From assembly GCA_031259035.1 (NCBI GenBank), contig JAIRLZ010000088.1:1-26948 (forward strand): a DNA stretch of 26,948 nt, written 5' to 3'. The position numbers and the translations under genes are program-made. This stretch comes from Treponema sp. Lineage in GTDB: Bacteria; Spirochaetota; Spirochaetia; Treponematales; Breznakiellaceae. Shown piece after piece: positions 16,749 to 23,756 of the stretch. A model generated the notes under the pieces. The model was not told where the DNA came from, ran no database searches, and saw only the letters and a list, made by a program, of their open reading frames with translations. The stretch's first letter is position 1. The number at the start of each line of letters is the position of its first letter.

Positions 16749-16787
16749 GGAACCTCTGGAAACTCCGGTTGAGTTTCCAGAGGTTCC
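16749..16787. repeat. Perfect 17-bp hairpin, GGAACCTCT family, copy F
   Basis: GGAACCTCTGGAAACTC (16749-16765) and its exact complement (16771-16787) flank a CGGTT loop. The right flank, GAGGTTCC then TCATTGTATTA, matches the flank of copy G near 2358. It lies 68 nt beyond the stop of the leftward isomerase gene and immediately right of the orphan promoter. Confidence 0.75.
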
Positions 16788-16855
16788 ATCATTGTATTAA
16801 AAAGATTAAAAACCCGCGCATAACAGGCAAGCCTTAAATCCGCGCTCACAGCTTC

Positions 16856-17719
16856 TCAAAGTCTGATTTTTGAAACGTATTCGGAGGATTTCCACCCGCT
16901 GACGCTCCGCATGAGGGCGATGGTCGCGGGAACGCTGTTTTCAAGGAGAATGTCAACGCCGGGCTTCCGCTCTTTAAGCAGCCGGAAAAAAGTTTTGTAG
17001 TCCATTTCACCGGCGCCAGCGCTCAGACTGTTGATCTTCCGGCCGTTTTCCATGCGGAAGTCTTTCGCGTGAATCGCAACGACGTGTCCGCCGAACGCTT
17101 CAAAGGCGCGGATAAAGAACGCCTCCTGCGGTTCGGACAATCCCGAAAGGGGGATAAGATTAACCGGATCGTAAATAACCTTGAGGCAGGGGGAAGGAAA
17201 CCGGTCGAGGAGTTCTTTCATCAGCTCTATGGAAGAAATAGTGTGCTGATCCGCCACGGCTTCAACGCCGATAATGGCGCCGCGTTTTTCGGCGGTTTTG
17301 AGAAGCCTTTCGATGGAAGAACAGAGACGGTCGAACGTTTCACGCTTTTGGGTGTCGGGATGCCAAGAGCAGTCGGGATTGCGGGAGCCGGTCTCGGTGC
17401 CAACAATGGAACAGCCGAAATCCGGCGCAAAACAGAGGTGTTCCTCAAACCGGCGGAGGCTTTTTTCCCGCATGTCTTCATCCGGGTGCACCGGATTGAT
17501 GTAGCAGCCGAGAACCGCGATATCAATGTCTTGTTTTTCAAAGACGCGCCTGATGGAACGCGCGTATCCGGGGCTGAGACAGCCGTCTTTCGGGGCGTCA
17601 AGCAGCGCCTTTGACAAGGCGAGCTGAATTGAAGCGGGTTTATACGGGGCAAGGGCTTGCGCCAATGCTTCCGGCGCCAGTTTTCCGTAATCGTGAGCGC
17701 GAAGTCCGAAACGCAACAT
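16856..17719 (-). CDS. Sugar isomerase/epimerase-like TIM-barrel protein (AP endonuclease 2 family fold)
   Basis: Cytoplasmic 287-residue protein of the xylose-isomerase-like TIM-barrel superfamily, whose members isomerise or epimerise sugars using a divalent metal. The expected metal-site pattern is visible: Glu153 (GVEAVADQH), Asp184 (VIYDPVNLI), His217 (AIHAKDF) and Glu260 (ILLENS), with His159 nearby. The DNA-repair endonuclease IV itself has extra conserved His residues that I do not see. The substrate cannot be told; the pectin genes nearby make a uronate or related ketose plausible, but that is inference. No Shine-Dalgarno sequence precedes the ATG, and an extended -10 ends six nt before it, predicting a leaderless mRNA. 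A hairpin follows 68 nt after its stop. Confidence 0.8.
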   Translation of the reverse strand: MLRFGLRAHDYGKLAPEALAQALAPYKPASIQLALSKALLDAPKDGCLSPGYARSIRRVFEKQDIDIAVLGCYINPVHPDEDMREKSLRRFEEHLCFAPDFGCSIVGTETGSRNPDCSWHPDTQKRETFDRLCSSIERLLKTAEKRGAIIGVEAVADQHTISSIELMKELLDRFPSPCLKVIYDPVNLIPLSGLSEPQEAFFIRAFEAFGGHVVAIHAKDFRMENGRKINSLSAGAGEMDYKTFFRLLKERKPGVDILLENSVPATIALMRSVSGWKSSEYVSKIRL

Positions 17720-17725
17720 ACCTAT

Positions 17726-17754
17726 AGTTTAGCACGAATATAGAGCGAATGCAA
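17726..17754 (-). promoter_or_regulatory. Extended -10 promoter abutting the isomerase ATG
   Basis: Minus strand TTGCAT (17754-17749), 17 nt, TAAACT (17731-17726), with TGC directly before the -10. Six nt separate it from the ATG, so transcription should begin at the codon. The -35 is weak. Confidence 0.4.
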
Positions 17755-17987
17755 GAGCTGAGGCGCAGTGCGCGCGCATTATGTGGGCGTACCGCTTTTG
17801 CAATATTGGGGGTGGAGAGGATATTTTCTGGGCAAAGTTTTGTTAGTCTTGCCAATTTTAACCGTTGCGGAGCATACAAATTCCGGGTATTGAAGATGCT
17901 CTTCGCAGTCTGTGCGTGTGTGAGAGGCAAATCCCGCATATCTCCGGTTTTCCGCAACACATAGTTTCGATGCAACAAAAAAATGTT
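17755..17987. other. Gap between isomerase and NlpC/P60-like genes
   Basis: Frames of about 70-110 residues cross the gap on both strands but show no ribosome binding site or known domain. I see no RNA gene or terminator. Confidence 0.3.
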
Positions 17988-19292
17988 CTACGGTTCAAAC
18001 CGGCTGCCAACCGGGATCCTCACAAGATTGACAAAGGTGTCTTTAGGATAGCGGGTTCTGAAACTTCTAAAGCTGGTCTCAGCCGCGCTTTCAAAAACCG
18101 TGATTTCAAAATTGCCCTGCTCGTTAAAATACGGCGCCAAAACCGCGACATGGAAATACTGCCTGAGACTGGGTCTGGGACTGGCGGCGTCATTCACCGC
18201 GGCAAGATAAAAACGGCCAGGTTCATCAATGGCGAGAGTATAGAGGAGCGGGTATAGTCCTTCGATGTTAAAGCCCGCGTCTTCCATAAAACCGGCGTAG
18301 GACTCAGCGGTAGCGCCGGCATTGGAACGGCGCATAAGCAATGGAAAGCGCCATGTACGCACCTCAAATTCGTCCCGCGTTCCAAAACTTGGCGAGAGGA
18401 GCGTGGAGCCGGCCGCCGCCGCAAGGTTGCGTATCCAGTCAAGTCCGAAAAATGGATCGCACGCATCATCATAAACCGCGCTAAAACTGTTGCCTCGATT
18501 GCCATAATGCGCTTTTAATGGACCAATGGAAAGCCGCTCGCCGGTAACAGGACGCAACAGCCCGTCAATCACCCATTTTACAAAACCGGAGCAGTTAAGA
18601 CCCTGAGTTTCGCTCTGACGCTCGCCGGTTTCGATAAACACATAATCGCCCGCTTCATCAATGGCTCCGTCATCACGGAATGCCAAACCCGGAAGGTGTT
18701 TTTGGACATCGGCTACAAATTTCCGGGTGTCTCTATAAAGGGTGGGCGCCGGTTCAAAGTAGGCGCGGGGGAATTTATCGCCTGCGGCGGAAAGCGCGTC
18801 TTCAACCGGAAGCGTCAGCAGTCTGTCAAAAGAAAAAGGCGTCGGCAAGGAATAGACAAGGTAGGCGCCGTATACAACCACATCCATAAGCGATTTATCA
18901 GCGGTCATAGGGCGGAACTGTACGTATACATTGGGATCGCTCCGAAGAAAAGCGCGTATTCTTAGGGCGGCCCCGGTGTCCCGCCTTCTTATAAGCGCCC
19001 ATGAGCCTTGCGCCCAGCCCGGATACGCCCTGTTCCGTTCCCGCGCCAAAACAATGCCAAACTCGTTTTTATTGCTTTCAACCCGCACTTCGATCTTGCC
19101 GCCCCCAGGGAGGGTGTAAAGCAGGGGCTTCAAAGCGAGCGCTTTGTTTGGAGCTTCAAGAAACCACCTCTCTTTCAATATGGCGCGCAGGGAAGAGTCG
19201 TCCTCTATTTTTGCGATGGGCGCGTCGTAGGCGTAGAGGGAAATGGCAAAAAAGCTAAGTAATAGTACAACAACGAATTTCTTAAACATCAT
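17988..19292 (-). CDS. Secreted protein with an NlpC/P60-like cysteine motif
   Basis: Exported protein of 434 residues. The signal peptide is FKKFVVVLLLSFFAISLYA with cleavage likely after AYA, and no lipobox. The motif QGLNCSGFVKWV (Cys234) resembles the active-site Cys helix of NlpC/P60 cell-wall peptidases (DCSGFV in classical members), and His381 in YFHVAVL fits the catalytic His. The spacing of about 147 residues is long, and the rest of the protein does not match a family I know. A role in peptidoglycan or lipid-linked amide cleavage is possible. Start: two ATGs (19292, 19289) with no Shine-Dalgarno sequence; AT-rich -10-like sequence lies directly upstream. It follows copZ with a 70-nt gap that holds a possible terminator, so it is probably a separate unit. 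Confidence 0.7.
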   Translation of the reverse strand: MMFKKFVVVLLLSFFAISLYAYDAPIAKIEDDSSLRAILKERWFLEAPNKALALKPLLYTLPGGGKIEVRVESNKNEFGIVLARERNRAYPGWAQGSWALIRRRDTGAALRIRAFLRSDPNVYVQFRPMTADKSLMDVVVYGAYLVYSLPTPFSFDRLLTLPVEDALSAAGDKFPRAYFEPAPTLYRDTRKFVADVQKHLPGLAFRDDGAIDEAGDYVFIETGERQSETQGLNCSGFVKWVIDGLLRPVTGERLSIGPLKAHYGNRGNSFSAVYDDACDPFFGLDWIRNLAAAAGSTLLSPSFGTRDEFEVRTWRFPLLMRRSNAGATAESYAGFMEDAGFNIEGLYPLLYTLAIDEPGRFYLAAVNDAASPRPSLRQYFHVAVLAPYFNEQGNFEITVFESAAETSFRSFRTRYPKDTFVNLVRIPVGSRFEP

Positions 19293-19308
19293 CTTTTATA
19301 ATTATCGG

Positions 19309-19330
19309 AAAAAACAGGTAAAGCCTTACC
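19309..19330 (-). terminator. Small candidate terminator after the CopZ-like gene
   Basis: On the minus strand GGTAA-GGCT-TTACC is followed by TG and six T. The stem is only five bp, so strength is uncertain. It also overlaps the promoter zone of the next gene. Confidence 0.4.
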
Positions 19331-19362
19331 GCGTTAAGGGTGAAGGGCGATAAAAACCGGTT

Positions 19363-19566
19363 TCAGCCGATTGCCTCATAACCCGCCTCCGCAATAGATG
19401 CCTTTATGCTTTCAAGCGTAACGCCGTCTTTGTGATCCACAATGGCTCTCTTGTCTTTCAGACTCACCGTGGCGGACTTGACGCCGTTTATCGCTTCAAG
19501 CGCTTCCTTTACATGCTTTACGCAATGTTCGCAGGACATGCCTTCTATGGTTACTGTTGTTTTCAT
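19363..19566 (-). CDS. CopZ-like heavy-metal-binding protein
   Basis: Single heavy-metal-associated (HMA) domain of 67 residues with the binding motif GMSCEHC (Cys12 and Cys15). Such proteins carry Cu(I) or a similar soft metal to P-type ATPases and metal sensors in the cytoplasm. The start at 19566 has GGAGG four nt upstream; the longer frame from 19602 adds 12 residues with no domain value. No copper ATPase or CsoR/CopY regulator gene is next to it, so its partners must be encoded elsewhere. The leader contains GGAAAC-TGAT-GTTTCC (19581-19596), a possible operator. Confidence 0.9.
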   Translation of the reverse strand: MKTTVTIEGMSCEHCVKHVKEALEAINGVKSATVSLKDKRAIVDHKDGVTLESIKASIAEAGYEAIG

Positions 19567-19607
19567 AACGCCTCCAAAGTGGAAACTGATGTTTCCGCAC
19601 AACTCAT

Positions 19608-19635
19608 TTTATACTTTTTTCAACGTCATGGTCAA
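19608..19635 (-). promoter_or_regulatory. Promoter of the CopZ-like gene
   Basis: Minus strand TTGACC (19635-19630), 16-nt spacer, TATAAA (19613-19608). The leader of about 35 nt includes the palindrome GGAAAC-TGAT-GTTTCC and then the GGAGG site. Confidence 0.55.
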
Positions 19636-19767
19636 CACGGCGGCGGCGCATATAACCCACGCCGGATGTATTGGGGAGATTCACGGCGGCGTAAATCAGC
19701 GGATCCAGACGCTCGCCGCCGGCTGTTCCCGCAACTTTTTCACTGAAACAACGTCTAAACCAATACC

Positions 19768-21492
19768 ATGATTTCTTTACCAAAACAGACATTATCCGAA
19801 CTGAGCCAAAGAGCGGCTTTGAAATTCAAAAACCGGACGGCATTTGAAATTTACCGTGACCAATGCACCTACGACCGCGTCACCTACAGGGAATTCGGCA
19901 GAATGACGCGGCAATTTGCGTCTTTGCTTGCCTCACTAGGCGTAAAACCCGCGGACCGTGTTATGATCATCGCCGAAAACCGCCCTGAATGGGCTATAGC
20001 CTATTTCGGCATTGCCCAAGCAGGCGCCGTGAGCGTTCCGGCGCTCATTGACTTTTCCCGCGAACAGATAAAAACCATTATCAGTCACGCCGAACCTTCC
20101 GCAATCTGCGGGACAGAAAAAACCATGCCGAAAATAATGGAAGCGCTGAGAGAGGGCGCATCTGTGGAAATACCGGCGGCGATTCCGGTCGTCTATCTTG
20201 ACAGCATTGAAAACTTGCACAAAGACGCCTATACGCAGAAAAACGAGCCTGACACGAGTCTTCTCGTCTCAGTTCGTGGCGGCGTGAAACGGTTTTTTCT
20301 GTACGATAGGGGCCATTTCCCCGAAACGGAAGAAGACGGCTTGGCGGCGATTGTGTATACATCGGGAACGCTCGGCGACAGCAAGGGGGTCATGCTTTCC
20401 AACCGCAATTTATTGTGGACCGCGCAAGCCGCCCTTAAAAAAATGAAAATATATCCACGCGACCGTTGTCTTTCGATCATTCCTCTCGCCCATACATACG
20501 AATGTACTATGGGCTTGATAAGCGCGTTGCTCAGTGGATCGTCAATCGTGTACCTTGACAGACCCCCGTCTCCGTCCGCCCTGATGGGTGCAATTCAGGC
20601 TTTGAAACCGACCGTGATACTTGCGGTTCCGCTTTTTATCGAGAAAATCTATTACTCCCGCATCGCGCCGCGTCTTTTCAAGAGCCTCCTTTACCGGATT
20701 CCGTTTGCCCGCTTTCTGGCGGCGCGTCTTGCCGGACGCAAGCTCCTTTCGGCTCTCGGCGGCAACTTGCGGTTTCTCGGCATCGGCGGCGCGCCTCTCT
20801 CCGAAGAAGTTGAACGGTTTTTGTGGAAGGCGCGGTTTCCTTACGCGCCGGGTTATGGTCTCACCGAAGCGTCGCCGCTTGTGACGGGTACCGCGCCATA
20901 CCGGTTCCCGTTCCGCTCCGCAGGCAGTCCGCTTGCGGGTGTGGAGGTGCGCTTGGCGCCTATTGACGGAACTCAACAAGAGGCGCTTGAAGAAACTGCC
21001 GGCGGCTGCGGTGAAATTCAGGCGCGGGGGCCAAATGTGATGCGTGGCTATTACCACAATGAGCGAAAAACCAAAGAGGCGTTTTCCGAAGACGGATGGC
21101 TTAAAACGGGCGATTTCGGGCGCTTTGACAAGAAAGGCTATCTCTATATTCGGGGCAGGATCAAAAACATAATTTTATCTTCATCCGGTGAAAACATCTA
21201 CCCAGAAGAAATTGAGATGTTGTTGGGTCAATCTCCCCTTGTGAAAGACGCCCTTGTTCGTCCGGGAAAGAACGGAGATCTCGTTGCGTTCATCTTTCCC
21301 ACCACTTTCGTCCAGTCCGAAACCGCAAACGCCGAACCTTCCCATGAAAGCCTTGCGGAAAAACTGGAAGAATTCAGACGATCTCTGAATAAACAGCTTG
21401 CATCCTTCTCCCGCGTCGACCGTATTGAAATTATGGCGAAGCCATTTGAGAAAACGCCCACAGGAAAAATCAAGCGGTTCTTGTACGCATAA
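19768..21492 (+). CDS. AMP-forming long-chain acyl-CoA synthetase
   Basis: Activates fatty acids to acyl-CoA through an acyl-adenylate, feeding phospholipid synthesis; 574 residues, a normal length for the FadD-like class. Motifs in order: the P-loop AIVYTSGTLGDSKGVMLS (194-211), the adenylate motif YGLTEASP (363-370), the hinge region LKTGDFGRFDKKGYLYIRGRIKN (from 445), and the C-terminal catalytic lysine Lys567 in TPTGKIKR. No transmembrane segment is clear, though such enzymes often bind the membrane. No Shine-Dalgarno sequence precedes the ATG; a poor -10 (TCTAAA) stands eight nt upstream. It is divergent from copZ and convergent with the TPR gene, with a perfect palindrome 30 nt after its stop. 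Confidence 0.92.
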   Translation: MISLPKQTLSELSQRAALKFKNRTAFEIYRDQCTYDRVTYREFGRMTRQFASLLASLGVKPADRVMIIAENRPEWAIAYFGIAQAGAVSVPALIDFSREQIKTIISHAEPSAICGTEKTMPKIMEALREGASVEIPAAIPVVYLDSIENLHKDAYTQKNEPDTSLLVSVRGGVKRFFLYDRGHFPETEEDGLAAIVYTSGTLGDSKGVMLSNRNLLWTAQAALKKMKIYPRDRCLSIIPLAHTYECTMGLISALLSGSSIVYLDRPPSPSALMGAIQALKPTVILAVPLFIEKIYYSRIAPRLFKSLLYRIPFARFLAARLAGRKLLSALGGNLRFLGIGGAPLSEEVERFLWKARFPYAPGYGLTEASPLVTGTAPYRFPFRSAGSPLAGVEVRLAPIDGTQQEALEETAGGCGEIQARGPNVMRGYYHNERKTKEAFSEDGWLKTGDFGRFDKKGYLYIRGRIKNIILSSSGENIYPEEIEMLLGQSPLVKDALVRPGKNGDLVAFIFPTTFVQSETANAEPSHESLAEKLEEFRRSLNKQLASFSRVDRIEIMAKPFEKTPTGKIKRFLYA

Positions 21493-21522
21493 AGACCCGC
21501 CCAGAAATAACATGACATTTTG

Positions 21523-21561
21523 GAGCCTGTTCCAAAACCAACCGAGTTTTGGAACAGGCTC
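21523..21561. repeat. Dispersed palindrome, GAGCCTGTTCC family, copy E
   Basis: Arms GAGCCTGTTCCAAAAC (21523-21538) and the complement (21546-21561) are perfect and identical to those of copy A, around a 7-nt loop. It lies 30 nt after the acyl-CoA synthetase stop and 98 nt after the TPR stop on the other strand, so it stands between two convergent genes. No U tract follows. Confidence 0.85.
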
Positions 21562-21659
21562 TATTGCGTAAGTAATTCCAATGAAATGCCGGCATGTTGT
21601 TTTTGCGCGGCTCCTAAGCGTCTCAATGCCGCCCGTCTCGTATACGCGCGGTTTTGCTT

Positions 21660-22349
21660 CTAACCGGACGAATTCAGAATCTGTCTTATACGGGCGATGG
21701 CGGCAGTCGCTTCGGCATATGAGGGATTGATGCGCACCGCCCTCTCGTAGGCTTCCCGCGCCGGCGCATACTCAAGGGACGCTTCACGAGTGACGCCCAG
21801 CCGATACCACCACAACGCGATATTCGGCTCCAAGCGAACCGCCACCGAATAGGCGATATCCGCGCGCTGGTATTTTCTCTCTATCCGGTAAATTTCTCCG
21901 ATAAAAAAATAAGCGGTCGAAACCCGGTCGTTGCCACGTGGCGCGTTGATAAAGGCGTTGACAAAACGTTGCATGGAAGCAAGCGCCTTCTCGTAATCGT
22001 CCAGATAGAAATACGCTTCGCCCATGATCTCGTTGAGACGGTAATCATTCGGGTACAGCGCAAGCCCTCTCTCCCCCCACGCGATAACATCGCGGTAGTT
22101 TTTAAGACGCTGCAACGCCCATGTAAAAACGGTGTAAGAGTCGGCGGTGGCTATTTTTTGGTCGATTTCAGACCTACAGATACGGACAGCTTCATTGTAG
22201 TACCTGTTCGCTTCAGACATGCGATTCTGCGCTTCAAGTTCTCGTCCAATGCGGTACTGTTGCAAAGCGTCAGGCTTCGGTGAAGTTTGCGCAACAAGAG
22301 CATTGACAACAACTACTAAAGAAAGAAAAAAAAGAAAACTTGGCTTCAT
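21660..22349 (-). CDS. Exported tetratricopeptide-repeat protein
   Basis: 229-residue protein with a signal peptide (MKPSFLFFLSLVVVVNALVAQ) and then TPR helices. Clear units are around ALQQYRIGRELEAQNRMSEANRYYNEAVR, GERGLALYPNDYRLNEIMGEAYFYLDDYEKALASMQRF, and ALWWYRLGVTREASLEYAPAREAYERAVRINPSYAEA. It would act as a periplasmic or membrane-side protein-protein scaffold. The start at 22349 is chosen because the signal peptide begins there; upstream ATGs add residues without hydrophobic character. No Shine-Dalgarno sequence exists, and a strong promoter ends seven nt before the ATG. It follows the LPP20 operon in the same direction but has its own promoter. Confidence 0.82.
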   Translation of the reverse strand: MKPSFLFFLSLVVVVNALVAQTSPKPDALQQYRIGRELEAQNRMSEANRYYNEAVRICRSEIDQKIATADSYTVFTWALQRLKNYRDVIAWGERGLALYPNDYRLNEIMGEAYFYLDDYEKALASMQRFVNAFINAPRGNDRVSTAYFFIGEIYRIERKYQRADIAYSVAVRLEPNIALWWYRLGVTREASLEYAPAREAYERAVRINPSYAEATAAIARIRQILNSSG

Positions 22350-22356
22350 ATAATGA

Positions 22357-22385
22357 AATATACCGGTCATTTGGTAAAATGTCAA
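22357..22385 (-). promoter_or_regulatory. Strong sigma70 promoter placing transcription at the TPR start codon
   Basis: Minus strand TTGACA (22385-22380), exactly 17 nt, TATATT (22362-22357). Eleven of twelve bases fit the consensus. Seven nt separate the -10 from the ATG, predicting a leaderless mRNA. Confidence 0.7.
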
Positions 22386-22514
22386 GCGACAACCTCGTGG
22401 CGGCGCATAGCCCGGCTGCCGCCATGCGAACATGCCGCCCGCGTAATCTTCAGCGCGTATGCGGCGGCTATGTCATGCGGACTTTCGCAGCATACGCCCG
22501 CATACGCGCCGCTA
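22386..22514. other. GC-rich spacer with repeated GCATACGC motifs
   Basis: Between the LPP20 gene and the TPR promoter. GCGTATGCGG and GCATACGCCCGCATACGC-type words recur in both orientations, so several alternative hairpins can form. No gene or U-rich terminator is seen. Confidence 0.35.
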
Positions 22515-23756
22515 TCACTCCGACAACGAAGCGAGGTAGTCCGATAATTTTTTGCCGAACCCATTTTGAGCGTCGCCAATTTTTGCCACCGCGCTTCTGA
22601 CGCACCAGTTTTCAGCCTCGACGAGCGTTGTGTGTCCTTCACGCAAAGGACTAAATCCATAGGCGATCAATCTGTTTCCGGTCTGCGTGTCTCTTAAAGA
22701 TGCGTTTAAAGAAATGCGGGAGAATTTGTTGATGTTGTTCGGATAGGAAATTTCCTCAAGAGCGACATCAACGGTGAGTACATACCGGGATCGAGCCGTA
22801 CCGCCCTGAAATCCGTTCTTTGTTATCGCGCTTGAAAAAGCCGCCTCAATATCTCCCGCCCTGATCGCGTTCACATTTGGCGTCACGGGATTAACGATTA
22901 CGCCTATTGGAATTTTGGGGATAACAGTTGACCTCGCTTCATTCCGGTACTCAAAGCCTGTTTTCAAGTCGCCACGAATATTGTTCCTGTCTCCGGCGAC
23001 GCTCAACACGCTTGCGTACGCCTGATTTTTATCCGCCAGCGCCGCGGCTTGCTGGTAGCGTAAATAGCCGTCAAAGCTCTCTTTTTCCGCTTTGGTCATA
23101 TTCAACAGGTTGTCAATGGCGTTCACATTCGCGTTGACAAGCTCCGTATAAATTCTAATGGTTTCCGCTCTGTCCATAGTCGCCAATGAGTAATAGGCGC
23201 TTTTGCCGTCATACCAACGGGCGGCGATTACCGCGCCTTCAAGCGCGTCCAACTGCGAAGATATCCGTATAGCTTCTTCCATTCTGAGTCCGCTCTCTGT
23301 TTTTACGGAATTTCCCGCCCGCGCTTCCGAATACGAACTTGTCAACGTCGTCTCTGATTGTATTGATTGCCTGAAGTACGCGACAAGCTCGGAAAGCGCC
23401 CTTTGATCGGACTGATCCGGACTCGCGCCAAAACCTGTTCTGGTGATGTACGCGGCATACGCGGGATCCGCCGAATCGACCCATATGGGTTTCCCGCCGG
23501 CTGTTGCGGACGACGGCGTTTGTTGCCGGGCCGGCGTTGCGGGCGTATCCTGCCAGCCGGAAGGCTGAGACGCGCCGGACGCGCCGTCAGAATTTCCGCT
23601 TGGGGAAGACTGCCAGCCGTTATTCATGGCGTTTAACGCGGCTTGAGCCGCCACTTCCGACTCCGCGCCGGTTCCACCGCTTATTGGAACACTGGCGCAT
23701 GCCGGCAAAAGGGTGATAATACCAAACTTCAGAACAAGAGATGCTATTGTACGCAT
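22515..23756 (-). CDS. LPP20-like lipoprotein
   Basis: Lipoprotein of 413 residues with signal ending LLPAC. A Ser/Gly/Gln-rich linker covers about 30-90. GKPIWVDSADPAYAAY opens the folded part, matching the start of LPP20-type domains (PxWV). The region around GDIEAAFSSAITKNGF and SRYVLTVDVALEEI suggests a CsgG/LpoB-like alpha/beta fold. It overlaps the end of the preceding gene by 13 nt. Its ATG has GGAGG four nt upstream, inside that gene, so translation is likely coupled. It is the last gene of the four-lipoprotein operon. Role unproven; assembly of envelope complexes is a fair guess. Confidence 0.7.
   Translation of the reverse strand: MRTIASLVLKFGIITLLPACASVPISGGTGAESEVAAQAALNAMNNGWQSSPSGNSDGASGASQPSGWQDTPATPARQQTPSSATAGGKPIWVDSADPAYAAYITRTGFGASPDQSDQRALSELVAYFRQSIQSETTLTSSYSEARAGNSVKTESGLRMEEAIRISSQLDALEGAVIAARWYDGKSAYYSLATMDRAETIRIYTELVNANVNAIDNLLNMTKAEKESFDGYLRYQQAAALADKNQAYASVLSVAGDRNNIRGDLKTGFEYRNEARSTVIPKIPIGVIVNPVTPNVNAIRAGDIEAAFSSAITKNGFQGGTARSRYVLTVDVALEEISYPNNINKFSRISLNASLRDTQTGNRLIAYGFSPLREGHTTLVEAENWCVRSAVAKIGDAQNGFGKKLSDYLASLSE

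Noticed and set aside
17640..17978. 112-codon leftward frame overlapping the isomerase start
   Set aside because: Overlaps a clear gene in another frame and has no domain.
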